Positions 8,105-15,968 of a DNA stretch of 43,046 bases are shown here, piece by piece. Location of the stretch: positions 1 to 43,046 of the forward strand of contig PBKW01000018.1 of NCBI GenBank assembly GCA_002721615.1, in the 5' to 3' direction. The notes under the pieces were generated by a model. That model ran no database searches, had not been told where the DNA came from, and saw nothing but the letters and a program-made list of their open reading frames with translations. Every line of letters begins with the position of its first letter. The first letter of the stretch is position 1. The position numbers and the translations under genes were made by a program. Origin of the DNA: Chloroflexota bacterium. Lineage in GTDB: Bacteria; Chloroflexota; Dehalococcoidia; Lucifugimonadales; Lucifugimonadaceae.

Positions 8105-8143
8105 TTTACCGTGTATTTACCTTTTTCCTGATTACACGGTAAA
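8105..8143. repeat. Perfect 11-bp inverted repeat between DRTGG gene and uvrD
   Basis: TTTACCGTGTA (8105-8115) and TACACGGTAAA (8133-8143) are exact reverse complements around a 17-base loop. The loop begins with a second TTTACC (8116-8121) that can pair with the same GGTAAA (8138-8143), so two mutually exclusive stems are possible. There is no T-run on either side, which argues against a simple intrinsic terminator. It could be an operator for a dimeric regulator or a structured mRNA element. Confidence 0.55.
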
Positions 8144-8205
8144 GGTATCCGATAATGGTATATTAGATTTTGGTATTATTTTGAATTAGAGAAATAGAGG
8201 ATTCA

Positions 8206-10479
8206 TTGACAATAATAGAAAAAAACCATCATTTAACGAAAGCACAGTTAGAGGCTGTAAACCATACTAAAGGTCCAGTTTTAGTTGTTGCTGGGCCTGG
8301 TAGTGGAAAAACTAGGGTTTTGGCTCATCGTATAGCCAATTTGATTAACAATCATGATGTATTAGCAGAAAATTTGTTAGCCGTAACTTTTACCAATAAA
8401 GCTGCTCAAGAAATGAGAGATAGATGTCAAAATTTATTACAATCAGCTTTTTCTTTAAATATTTATACTTTCCATAGTTTAAGTTCTTTTCTTTTAAGAT
8501 CCTATGGATCTCATATAGGAATAGATTCAAATTTCTCAATTATTGATTCAAATGATCAATTAAGAATTATCAAAAGAATACTTAAGAGTTTAGACAAAGA
8601 TCCCAAATTATTGCCATTTAAGATTAATACTTTGATTTCAGAAATTTCTTTAGCCAAGAATTTTAAACTTTCTCCTTCTCAATATATTAAAAAATTTGGT
8701 AATCAGGATTCTTTGGGAGGGTTTTATCAAAACATTTTTGAAATGTACGAATACTATGAAGATGAATTAAAAAGATCGAATACATTGGATTTTGATGATC
8801 TTCTATTGAAAACTGTTACTCTTTTACAAAATCATGAGGAAACAAGATCTATATGTGAATCCAAATTTAAATATTTATTAGTTGACGAATTTCAAGATAC
8901 GAATAAATTACAGTTCGAGATTTCTACTGCTTTAACTAAAGATAACAAAAATTTATTTGTTGTAGGTGATCCTGATCAATCAATATATTCATGGAGACAT
9001 GCAGATCCAAATAATGTAATCGATTTTGATAACTTTTTTACTAATGCAAAAGTTATTAGGTTAGATCAAAATTATCGTTCTACTAAATCTATATTATCAG
9101 CTGCAGATTCTTTGATTGCTAATAATAATATTAGATTTGATAGAGAATTATGGACTGATAACCCTGAAGGATCTTTCGTACAGATTGTTACTTGTTTGAA
9201 TCCACCTAATGAAGCTAGTTTTGTCTCAGAGCAAGTTTTGAAACTTTTATCAGAAGGTTTTTCTGAAGAACAAATTGCAATAATGTATAGAGTAAATGCT
9301 CAATCAAGAAATATTGAAGATTCTTTTCAGCAATTAAAAATTCCTCACAGGTTGATAGGAGCAACTAGTTTTCGAGAAAGAAGAGAAATCAAGGATATTC
9401 TTGCTTATGTGTCTATATTAGTAAATCCTAAAGATGAAAATTCTTTACTTAGGATAATTAATACGCCTAGAAGGGGTATCACAGATAGTACTTTTAATTA
9501 TTTGAAGCAAATTTTTTTAAATGAATCTAAGTATGATTCAGTTATTCAAGTGATTTTGGATAATAACTCTTCTTCATTGAATGGATTATCAACAAGAGCT
9601 AAAAAATCAGTTCAGAATTTTTCAGAAATTCTTTCTGACTTATTAACACAAGTAAATAATAAAAATCCTGATATTCTAATTTCAAATATATTAGATACAG
9701 TCAAATATAAAGAATATATAGAAAATGACACAGATTGGGAAAATAGATGGAGAAATATTGAAGAATTAAAAATTAAAGCAAAAGAAATTATAAACCCTAA
9801 CTTAGATTGTCTTCAAAATTCTTTGGAATTTTTAAGTAGATTTTCTTTAATCTCTAAAACAGATGATTTAGATAATGAAATAGGTATTAAAGAGTCAGAT
9901 AATCAGAAAAAAGTAACTTTAATTACTTTACATCAAGCAAAAGGGCTTGAATTTGATGTAGTTTTTATTTTAGGCCTAGAACAAGGTATTCTTCCTCATG
10001 TAAGATCATATGATGATCCTTCACAAATGGAAGAAGAGAGAAGGTTGTGTTATGTAGGTATTACTAGGGCAAAAAAACATCTTTATTTATCAAAATGTTT
10101 GCAAAGGATTCCATGGAGTGAAATAGGTAAACAACCATTTCCTCAATCTCAAATTCAATCTCAATTTATTTCAGAAATTCCTGATAAAGTTATTGAACAA
10201 AAATCATTTAGGATTAGAGGAAAATACTTAAATCGAAATAATCCTTCTGTGAAAAAAAAATTTGATATGTTGGAAAGCAAAATTAATTCTCAAAATAATG
10301 AATCAAGTAAAATTTTATTTAATCCTTCAGATGTTGTTATACATAAAATTTTTGGAAAAGGAATTGTTATTTCTGTAGAAAAATCATCTGGAGATGAAGA
10401 ATTAATTATTAAATTTGATAATATTAGTTCCCCTAAGAGAATAATTCCTAGTTTTGGATCTTTGAATAAGTCTAAATAA
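8206..10479 (+). CDS. pcrA: UvrD/PcrA-family superfamily 1A DNA helicase
   Basis: The 757-residue protein carries all SF1A helicase motifs in order. LTKAQLEAVN is the Q motif. AGPGSGKT (29-36) is Walker A. VTFTNKAAQEM is motif Ia. LLVDEFQDT is motif II. VVGDPDQSIYSWRHA is motif III and RLDQNYRST motif IV. TLHQAKGLEFDVVFI is motif V and RRLCYVGITRAKKHL motif VI. Its tail, VIHKIFGKGIVISVE, matches the RNA-polymerase-binding C-terminal module of PcrA/UvrD. It unwinds 3'-5' in nucleotide excision repair, mismatch repair and clearance of stalled complexes. Initiation is at TTG 8206, with AGAGG five bases upstream. Length fits the family. Confidence 0.95.
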   Translation: MTIIEKNHHLTKAQLEAVNHTKGPVLVVAGPGSGKTRVLAHRIANLINNHDVLAENLLAVTFTNKAAQEMRDRCQNLLQSAFSLNIYTFHSLSSFLLRSYGSHIGIDSNFSIIDSNDQLRIIKRILKSLDKDPKLLPFKINTLISEISLAKNFKLSPSQYIKKFGNQDSLGGFYQNIFEMYEYYEDELKRSNTLDFDDLLLKTVTLLQNHEETRSICESKFKYLLVDEFQDTNKLQFEISTALTKDNKNLFVVGDPDQSIYSWRHADPNNVIDFDNFFTNAKVIRLDQNYRSTKSILSAADSLIANNNIRFDRELWTDNPEGSFVQIVTCLNPPNEASFVSEQVLKLLSEGFSEEQIAIMYRVNAQSRNIEDSFQQLKIPHRLIGATSFRERREIKDILAYVSILVNPKDENSLLRIINTPRRGITDSTFNYLKQIFLNESKYDSVIQVILDNNSSSLNGLSTRAKKSVQNFSEILSDLLTQVNNKNPDILISNILDTVKYKEYIENDTDWENRWRNIEELKIKAKEIINPNLDCLQNSLEFLSRFSLISKTDDLDNEIGIKESDNQKKVTLITLHQAKGLEFDVVFILGLEQGILPHVRSYDDPSQMEEERRLCYVGITRAKKHLYLSKCLQRIPWSEIGKQPFPQSQIQSQFISEIPDKVIEQKSFRIRGKYLNRNNPSVKKKFDMLESKINSQNNESSKILFNPSDVVIHKIFGKGIVISVEKSSGDEELIIKFDNISSPKRIIPSFGSLNKSK

Positions 10480-10496
10480 AAAACTACAGATTATGA

Positions 10497-11087
10497 TTAG
10501 GTTTTTTCAAGATTTTTTTTGATTTCCATAAACATGAAATTCATTCCTTCTTTTCTTACCTCTTTTACTTTCTTGAAACCAGATTTTTTAAATGAATTTT
10601 GGGCTCTTTTATTTGTTAGTAGTGTATGAAGGTAAAGTCGATGAATATTTGTGAATTCAAAAATATAATCTACTAGTGTATTCAGAGCATCGCATCCATA
10701 ACCTTTATCCCAGTAATTCTTATCTCCAATCATTATTCCTACTTCAGCTTCTTGATTGATCATATCTATATCATAATACATACAATTTCCTATGTGTTTT
10801 CCTTCTTTTGTTTCAATAGCAAATTTTTCTGACCAAGGAACTGGGAATTTTAGATCATCTGTTTCTTGATTAATAAAATGTTTTATAGAAATTTCTATTG
10901 GAACAGTAGCATCTAGAGCACATAAAAGAGGATCCGTTCTCCAGATATAATCTAGCTCCAAATCATCGACTTTTTTGGTTCTTATATTTGTTATTGAACC
11001 TTCTATAAACTTAAATTGATTTTGCTTAAGTTTACTCTTCGGGGACCATTTCAATAGCTTTTTCCAATACATCAAGTTCATTTTCAT
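10497..11087 (-). CDS. GNAT-family N-acetyltransferase (RimJ/RimL type)
   Basis: About 196 residues, of the RimJ/RimL branch of GNAT proteins. The core has EVGIMIGDKNYWDKGYGCDALNTLV, with the acetyl-CoA-binding loop (GYGCDA). NIHRLYLHTLLTNKRAQNSFKKSGFKKV then follows, the usual strand-helix ending of ribosomal-protein-type acetyltransferases. The start is uncertain: no ATG, GTG or TTG lies after the Nudix stop before the fold begins, so the gene must start inside the Nudix gene. Overlap is 56 bases if ATG 11087 is used; a nearby TTG would shorten it. It is the last gene of the minus-strand ccm-linked operon. Its substrate is unknown. Confidence 0.85.
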   Translation of the reverse strand: MKMNLMYWKKLLKWSPKSKLKQNQFKFIEGSITNIRTKKVDDLELDYIWRTDPLLCALDATVPIEISIKHFINQETDDLKFPVPWSEKFAIETKEGKHIGNCMYYDIDMINQEAEVGIMIGDKNYWDKGYGCDALNTLVDYIFEFTNIHRLYLHTLLTNKRAQNSFKKSGFKKVKEVRKEGMNFMFMEIKKNLEKT

Positions 11088-11484
11088 AGGTTAGAAGAGT
11101 TTTTGCGACTTCAAAACCTTCCCAAATTACATTATCAAATTCTTTATCATGGTATTGTATATTACCACCCTTAGATTCCATTAAAAAAAAATGTACTTTT
11201 TTATGAATTTTTTTTCCTATATCATTTAGGAAAATATAGTTAATTTCATTAATTTTTTCAATTATGTGAGTATCTAAACCTGTTTCTTCTTTTACTTCTC
11301 TTAATGCTGTTTCTTCTATTGTTTCTCCATCTTCAGGTTTTCCTTTAGGTAAACACCAAAGATTTTCTTTTTTTCTATGACAGATTAGTACTTTATTACC
11401 ATTATTAGAGAATTGATTGATTATCACTCCACCTGCAGCCCAAATGTTAATTTGATGTAATGCATCTGATTTATTTTTTGCCAT
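11032..11484 (-). CDS. Nudix hydrolase
   Basis: The 150-residue protein has a complete Nudix box from Gly48 to Leu70. It begins GKPEDGE, then reads REVKEETGL after a seven-residue spacer, so all metal-binding glutamates are present. The N-terminal AAGGVIINQF and LICHRKKENLWCLPKG are typical of small MutT-like or Ap4A-type enzymes, which hydrolyse nucleoside diphosphates linked to X. Specificity cannot be read. It begins five bases after ccmE ends, so it probably belongs to the same transcript. It overlaps the GNAT gene at its 3' end. Confidence 0.92.
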   Translation of the reverse strand: MAKNKSDALHQINIWAAGGVIINQFSNNGNKVLICHRKKENLWCLPKGKPEDGETIEETALREVKEETGLDTHIIEKINEINYIFLNDIGKKIHKKVHFFLMESKGGNIQYHDKEFDNVIWEGFEVAKTLLTYENELDVLEKAIEMVPEE

Positions 11485-11489
11485 TTTTT

Positions 11490-11960
11490 TTAACTCGAGG
11501 AATTTTCTTTTGAATATTCCTCTGTATACATTTCATCTAAATATTTTGAAGGACATTTAACTGAAAGGTCTTTTGTGTGAAAAACTCCATCATTAAGAAT
11601 TTTTCCTCTCATAATTATTTCTGCGTTTTCATTAAAAAATATTTGCCCAACTTCCCCTTGATAGGATACATTCAAATTTGATTCTGAATTGTCATCTCTT
11701 ACTTGGAAATATGCTGTAAGGCCATCTGAAGATCTATGGAATGTTTCAGGAACTAATCTTGCTATAATTCCCAATGTCTCCTGTTGATCATTATTTTGTT
11801 TTGACAAAATATCATTTACTGAAAAATATCTAGTAGTAGCTTCATCAAATGAAGTTATTGATAGATACCCAACTACTATTGCTATTGCTATTGCGATAGT
11901 CATGATTTGCAATCTTGTTGAGAAAACTTTCGGTTTTTTTTCAGTGGATTTTTTACTCAT
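11490..11960 (-). CDS. ccmE: Cytochrome c-type biogenesis protein CcmE, Cys-type heme chaperone
   Basis: The 156-residue protein has an N-terminal cytoplasmic stub, one membrane anchor (LQIMTIAIAIAIVVGYLSI, residues 17-35) and a periplasmic OB-fold. The OB-fold includes YFSVNDIL, TAYFQVRD and GQIFFNENAEIIMRGK, as in CcmE. CcmE takes heme from the CcmABCD exporter and hands it to the CcmF ligase. In standard CcmE the heme-binding residue is the His of HxxxY. Here the site reads C136-PSK-Y140 within HTKDLSVKCPSKY. A natural cysteine variant is known from Desulfovibrio and archaea. The gene overlaps its upstream neighbour by eight bases, inside the ccm operon. Confidence 0.88.
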   Translation of the reverse strand: MSKKSTEKKPKVFSTRLQIMTIAIAIAIVVGYLSITSFDEATTRYFSVNDILSKQNNDQQETLGIIARLVPETFHRSSDGLTAYFQVRDDNSESNLNVSYQGEVGQIFFNENAEIIMRGKILNDGVFHTKDLSVKCPSKYLDEMYTEEYSKENSSS

Positions 11961-12480
11961 TTAAATTAGTTTTAATCTTACTTTCTAAGATTTTATGTCT
12001 TCTTTCTATAATATAAATATATCCGAAGAATGATAACCAAGCTAGTGCAAAAACAACTGCTAGATAAGTTAAATTTGTATCCAAGTTTCTTTTTTCTTTT
12101 TCAACTATTTTTAAAGCTATTTCATCTCTTATAGTCACTGTAATTGGAATTAATCTCTCTTGATGATCAAGTAGAATTTGATATGCTTTTTTAGGAGACT
12201 CTTTTTGATTCGAAACCCATCTTTCTCCAGTGATGTTTTCTAGCCCATATTCTGTATTGATATTTTCAGAGCTAACATTCAATTTAATTATATTTCCTTT
12301 ATTATCTACAATTTCTAATGATTCTAAATGATCTTCACTATTCTTAGTAATAGAAGTTATTACTCCACTAATTAAAGAATAGTGATTTTTCCCATCATCT
12401 GCATTGACTATTTGAATGTTCAATATAGGAGTGATTAGTGTGAATATTATTAATGCTATTGTGGTATTTTTTTTAATCAT
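11953..12480 (-). CDS. Exported protein with C-terminal CcmD-like membrane segment
   Basis: This 175-residue protein has an N-terminal signal or anchor (KKNTTIALIIFTLITPILNI, then NADDG). A beta-rich periplasmic stretch of about 105 residues follows. Near residues 138-160 there is a C-terminal helix, TYLAVVFALAWLSFFGYIYI, followed by a basic tail, ERRHKILESKIK. CcmD is a tiny protein consisting of just such a helix and basic tail, encoded between ccmC and ccmE. This gene occupies exactly that position. I infer a CcmD equivalent fused to an extra periplasmic domain; no family is recognised for that domain. Spacing is 15 bases from ccmC, with an eight-base overlap with ccmE. Confidence 0.6.
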   Translation of the reverse strand: MIKKNTTIALIIFTLITPILNIQIVNADDGKNHYSLISGVITSITKNSEDHLESLEIVDNKGNIIKLNVSSENINTEYGLENITGERWVSNQKESPKKAYQILLDHQERLIPITVTIRDEIALKIVEKEKRNLDTNLTYLAVVFALAWLSFFGYIYIIERRHKILESKIKTNLNE

Positions 12481-12495
12481 AATTTGTATTTACCT

Positions 12496-13164
12496 CTAGG
12501 CTCTCTTTTGAAATTGTTCCAATTTAAATTCTAAAATCTTGTATCGTGTTTGTAGATAAACTATTGTGAAAAATATTAATGAGAAAGTTAATGCTGAGAA
12601 TAATAATGTTAGGGCCAGGTCTCCTCCTAAATTTGATTCCTGAGTAGCAAGAGGTCCAATCACAATCGTTGGGTGATTTTGTTCCCAAATTTGGGCAGCA
12701 AAATATATGAATGGGGTGTCTATGGCACCAATAATTGCTATTACAGCTGCAGATTTTTCTCTTAAAGGTCCAGCAGGAAAATAACTTCTAAACATTAAGT
12801 AAGCACAATAGATGAAAAAAAGTATTAGAGCTGTAGTCAATTTTGCTTCACCTGTCCACCATACTCCCCATACTGGCTTTGCCCAAACAATCCCTGATAT
12901 TAACATTCCAATTGCAGCAACTATTCCAACTTCTGCACATGATACAGATATATGATCCCATATAGGTTTTTTAGTAACTAGGTAGATGATACTTGTAATT
13001 GCTAGAATAATTATTGCTAACATAGAAATCCAAGCTAAAGGAACATGTATATAAAGAATTCTTTGTATAGCACCTTGGTTAATTTCTGTAGGTACCCACT
13101 TGAAAATCAGATAAACGTTTATAATTGAAAATATAGTACAGAGTAATACTAATATTCTTCTCAT
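12496..13164 (-). CDS. ccmC: Heme exporter / heme-handling protein CcmC
   Basis: The 222-residue protein has six predicted membrane helices and the features of CcmC. His40 in ILYIHVPLAW is one of the two heme-ligand histidines. The Trp-rich heme-binding segment is PVWGVWWTGEAKLT (97-110), and a second periplasmic His is at 164 in EQNHPTIV. CcmC loads heme onto CcmE. The Trp-rich motif differs from the usual WGxWWxWDxRLT: the third Trp is Gly and the Asp/Arg pair is Glu/Lys. It lies 64 bases after ccmB in the same direction. No ccmF or ccmH gene is seen nearby. Confidence 0.92.
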   Translation of the reverse strand: MRRILVLLCTIFSIINVYLIFKWVPTEINQGAIQRILYIHVPLAWISMLAIIILAITSIIYLVTKKPIWDHISVSCAEVGIVAAIGMLISGIVWAKPVWGVWWTGEAKLTTALILFFIYCAYLMFRSYFPAGPLREKSAAVIAIIGAIDTPFIYFAAQIWEQNHPTIVIGPLATQESNLGGDLALTLLFSALTFSLIFFTIVYLQTRYKILEFKLEQFQKRA

Positions 13165-13228
13165 TAGTTAATTTTTATTTTTTTAGAGTTTTTTATCACA
13201 ATTAGTATATATATAAATAATTATTTTG

Positions 13229-13903
13229 TTAGTCAATTATTATCTTTTCAAAGAAAAAGATAGAAATTGGAAAAAATATTAAATTATATGTAATGCCTAA
13301 TCCAATCCATGGTAAACATTTCCCCCAATCATTTAATTGTAATGCTATTTCAGTGGATCCAATAGCAAAAATTAGTAAAGGGATAATTATTGGTAAGAAA
13401 AGTATAGGTAGTAGAAATTCGCTGCTTCTTGTTCTTATCATCATAGCACCAAATAAAGCGCCTACAGTACTATACCCGAATGTTGTGATTAATGAAATTA
13501 TAATAATTATTGGGTTTAAAAGTTGGATGTTAAAGAGAATTATAGATAATGAAAATATAATTATTTCTGTGATAATAAGAAGTATGAAGATGCTAATTAA
13601 TTTTGAAAAAAATATTAGATCTCTACTTATAGGTGTTATCAATAAACTTTCCAGAGTGTTTTCTTCTTTTTCTTTAGAATAAATTTTTGGAATACCTATA
13701 GATGCTGAAAAAGCTATAGAAACCCATAATATGGCTGGTCCTATTTCATTAGGATTCATAGTTGTTAAATTTATGGATTGACTGAATATAATTATCGTTA
13801 ACAATGAGAATATTAGTACAGATACTATAAATTCTTTTGATCTGAATTCAAGTAATAAATCTTTCCAAATTAGATATCCAAGAGCTGATAATGAATGTTT
13901 CAT
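13229..13903 (-). CDS. ccmB: Heme ABC exporter permease CcmB
   Basis: This 224-residue membrane protein matches CcmB. A short N-terminal amphipathic region (LIWKDLLLEFRSKE) is followed by six membrane helices. The cytoplasmic loop IYSKEKEENTLESLLITPISRDLIF corresponds to the CcmB loop that usually reads FxxExxxGTLExLLxSP. CcmB is the permease of CcmABCD, which uses ATP to release holo-CcmE. Its ATG overlaps the ccmA stop by four bases (ATGA), indicating translational coupling. Confidence 0.9.
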   Translation of the reverse strand: MKHSLSALGYLIWKDLLLEFRSKEFIVSVLIFSLLTIIIFSQSINLTTMNPNEIGPAILWVSIAFSASIGIPKIYSKEKEENTLESLLITPISRDLIFFSKLISIFILLIITEIIIFSLSIILFNIQLLNPIIIIISLITTFGYSTVGALFGAMMIRTRSSEFLLPILFLPIIIPLLIFAIGSTEIALQLNDWGKCLPWIGLGITYNLIFFPISIFFFEKIIID

Positions 13904-14550
13904 GGGTTTTTTGAAAGAATTAACTTTCTATCTTTTATATATGCAAATTTCTGACCTATTGGTTCATTAAATTGTTCAGAATGAGTACATAATACAATTG
14001 ATGCACCTTTTTTTCTTTCTTGAACAATAATATCTTTTAAGGTTTCAATCGTAGCTTTATCCAAATTTATTTCAGGTTCATCTAATAAGATTATTCGAGG
14101 TTGATGTAACAAGATTTTTGCTAATTCTGTCCTTTTTTTAAAACCTCTAGATAATTCTTTTACTCTTGATTTTAAATAATTAGAAATCCCTAATAACTCA
14201 GATACATAATTAATATTTTTTTGAGGATTTTTAATTCCATAAAGAGAAGAAGAAAAATTTAAATTCTCTAATATAGTCATATCTTGATATAACATATTAG
14301 AATCAAGTAATACTCCTATGTTTTTTCTAAATTCTTTGGAATCATGTATTGGTTTTCCATTGAAAAAAAAATTTCCAGAATCAGGGTTTATTAATCTTGA
14401 TAAAATCCTGATTAATGTTGATTTTCCACTACCATTTCTACCTGAAACACAAAGCACTTCTCCATAAACTATTTTTAGGTTTAAATCTTCTAAAATTAGA
14501 TTATTTCCGAAACTCTTTGTAATGTTTTCCAAACTTATGGCTTCATCCAT
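13900..14550 (-). CDS. ccmA: Heme ABC exporter ATP-binding protein CcmA
   Basis: A 216-residue ABC ATPase. Walker A is GRNGSGKST (37-45). The signature helix is LSRGFKKRTELAKIL, a divergent LSxGQ. Walker B is RIILLDEPEINLD, and the H-loop is LCTHS. Length and gene position directly before ccmB identify it as CcmA, the motor of the heme-handling exporter. It starts two bases after the Rieske gene ends. The signature motif's Phe-Lys-Lys in place of Gly-Gln is a divergence often seen in CcmA-type subunits. Confidence 0.9.
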   Translation of the reverse strand: MDEAISLENITKSFGNNLILEDLNLKIVYGEVLCVSGRNGSGKSTLIRILSRLINPDSGNFFFNGKPIHDSKEFRKNIGVLLDSNMLYQDMTILENLNFSSSLYGIKNPQKNINYVSELLGISNYLKSRVKELSRGFKKRTELAKILLHQPRIILLDEPEINLDKATIETLKDIIVQERKKGASIVLCTHSEQFNEPIGQKFAYIKDRKLILSKNP

Positions 14551-14552
14551 GA

Positions 14553-14861
14553 TTATTTTAACCCTATATAGATTTGGTCATCTATTATTTTTACATCAAA
14601 TTTAGTTAATCCTTCATAAGAGGGTCCTTCTATTGAATCTCCATTTGATAGATCAAAAATATTATTGTGCCATGGGCATTCAATTGTTGAGCATTCCTTA
14701 TCTAAATATCCTTCTTCAAGAGGGGCATCTGCGTGAGGGCAAATACCTGATAAAGCAACAATTTCCTTCCCACAATTAATTATAATTATTTTTTCTCCAT
14801 CAAAATCAAAAGGTTTTATTTCACCTACCTTGATTTCTGATAATTTTGCAATTTTTTTCAT
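14553..14861 (-). CDS. Rieske [2Fe-2S] ferredoxin
   Basis: The 102-residue soluble protein binds a Rieske cluster through C41-P-H43 and C62-PW-H65 (GICPHADAPLEEG and IECPWHNNIFD). It has the fold of dioxygenase-type ferredoxins and the small subunit of nitrite reductase. There is no membrane anchor, so it acts as a cytoplasmic electron carrier. AAAGG precedes the ATG. It sits between ccdA and ccmA with almost no spacing, so it is co-transcribed with the cytochrome maturation genes. Whether it feeds electrons to that pathway is not known. Confidence 0.92.
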   Translation of the reverse strand: MKKIAKLSEIKVGEIKPFDFDGEKIIIINCGKEIVALSGICPHADAPLEEGYLDKECSTIECPWHNNIFDLSNGDSIEGPSYEGLTKFDVKIIDDQIYIGLK

Positions 14862-14894
14862 AATTAACCTTTCAATTTAATTTAATACATTTAT

Positions 14895-15770
14895 TTAAGA
14901 ATATATTAATATTCCTTGAAATTTTAAATCAGTGAACCAATAGATCAAAAGATAAACTCCAACTATACAAAGTATTATTCCTGAAATACTGGAAGCTCTC
15001 TTACTTATTTGGCTTAAAAAAGGAATTTTAATATTAGAAAATATAGATATGAATCCTGTAACTATTCCTACTATAAAGATCATACCAAATGCATAAGAAA
15101 TGAAGTGCGTAATAGATGATAGTATATTTTGAGATTTTAAGGAGTTAGTTATTAGTGCTATAAACAAAGGTAAAGAGCATCCTATAGAAGCTATTCCATA
15201 AGAAATTCCAAAAACGAAGAAAGATTTTAGGTTGGTATTTTTAGGATCTCCTATTTTTGATGCAATTTGTTGAAAAAAAGGTATATAGGATTGTTCATTT
15301 AATAATTGATTCGAGCCCATATATAAAACAATTATTCCTAAAGCTATTGAAATAATTGGGATAAAAACAGATAAAAATTCTCCTCCTATTCCAACTAATA
15401 ATCCAAATGTTACAAATAAAAATAAAAATCCCATTCCTATTGTGGATACAATGAAAATTGAATTATTAAATTTATTAATGAATGATTTTTTTTCATTTCT
15501 GGATCTTTTTAAATACATACTTAGATAAATAGGTAACATTGCAAAACCACAAGGATTTACAGCTGTTAAAGCACCTGCTCCAAAAGAAAAGCTTAATGGT
15601 ATTAAATCTAAAATTGCAGAGATAGAATTTGAAGAAGAAGATGAAAAACTCATACCTAAATTTACTACAATATTTGTAGGTTCTTGAAAAAACTTTACTA
15701 TCAGGAATATAGAGATACTAACAAGTACAGTTATGCTTAAAGGGATAGTTTTTTTTATTGAATTACTCAA
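14895..15770 (-). CDS. ccdA: CcdA/DsbD-type thiol-disulfide transmembrane protein
   Basis: The 291-residue membrane protein has the two-cysteine core of CcdA. TAVNPCGFAMLPIYLS carries Cys74 and GIASIGCSLPLFIAL carries Cys198. Six core helices follow an N-terminal extension with its own anchor and a Ser-rich loop (SFSSSSSNS, 41-49). CcdA moves reducing equivalents from cytoplasmic thioredoxin across the membrane to keep apocytochrome CxxCH thiols reduced. It starts at TTG 15770 and is the first gene of the ccm operon, divergent from rpsB. The N-terminal extension is longer than in minimal CcdA. Confidence 0.88.
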   Translation of the reverse strand: MSNSIKKTIPLSITVLVSISIFLIVKFFQEPTNIVVNLGMSFSSSSSNSISAILDLIPLSFSFGAGALTAVNPCGFAMLPIYLSMYLKRSRNEKKSFINKFNNSIFIVSTIGMGFLFLFVTFGLLVGIGGEFLSVFIPIISIALGIIVLYMGSNQLLNEQSYIPFFQQIASKIGDPKNTNLKSFFVFGISYGIASIGCSLPLFIALITNSLKSQNILSSITHFISYAFGMIFIVGIVTGFISIFSNIKIPFLSQISKRASSISGIILCIVGVYLLIYWFTDLKFQGILIYS

Positions 15771-15968
15771 GAAATTAAGTTCTCAGTTAATTAGATTCTA
15801 TAAAGGGTATTATTGTAGTTATATTTTTAATATATTTAATTATAATGATAATCAATTTATATATTTTTAAAAATTAATTCTAAAAATGCACTTATATGTG
15901 CTAAAGTAGATTGTTGGATTTCTCTAATTTACAGGAAATTCAATATTAGTTAAATATACAAGGGAAAA
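15771..15968. promoter_or_regulatory. Divergent intergenic region, ccdA / rpsB
   Basis: This 198-base AT-rich gap separates the minus-strand ccm operon from the plus-strand ribosomal operon. TATAAT at 15841-15846 is a plausible -10 box for rpsB, which would give a leader of roughly 115 bases; no clear -35 is visible. A small GCAC/GTGC hairpin lies further down the leader. AAGGG at 15960-15964 serves as Shine-Dalgarno for the TTG start of rpsB. Confidence 0.4.
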
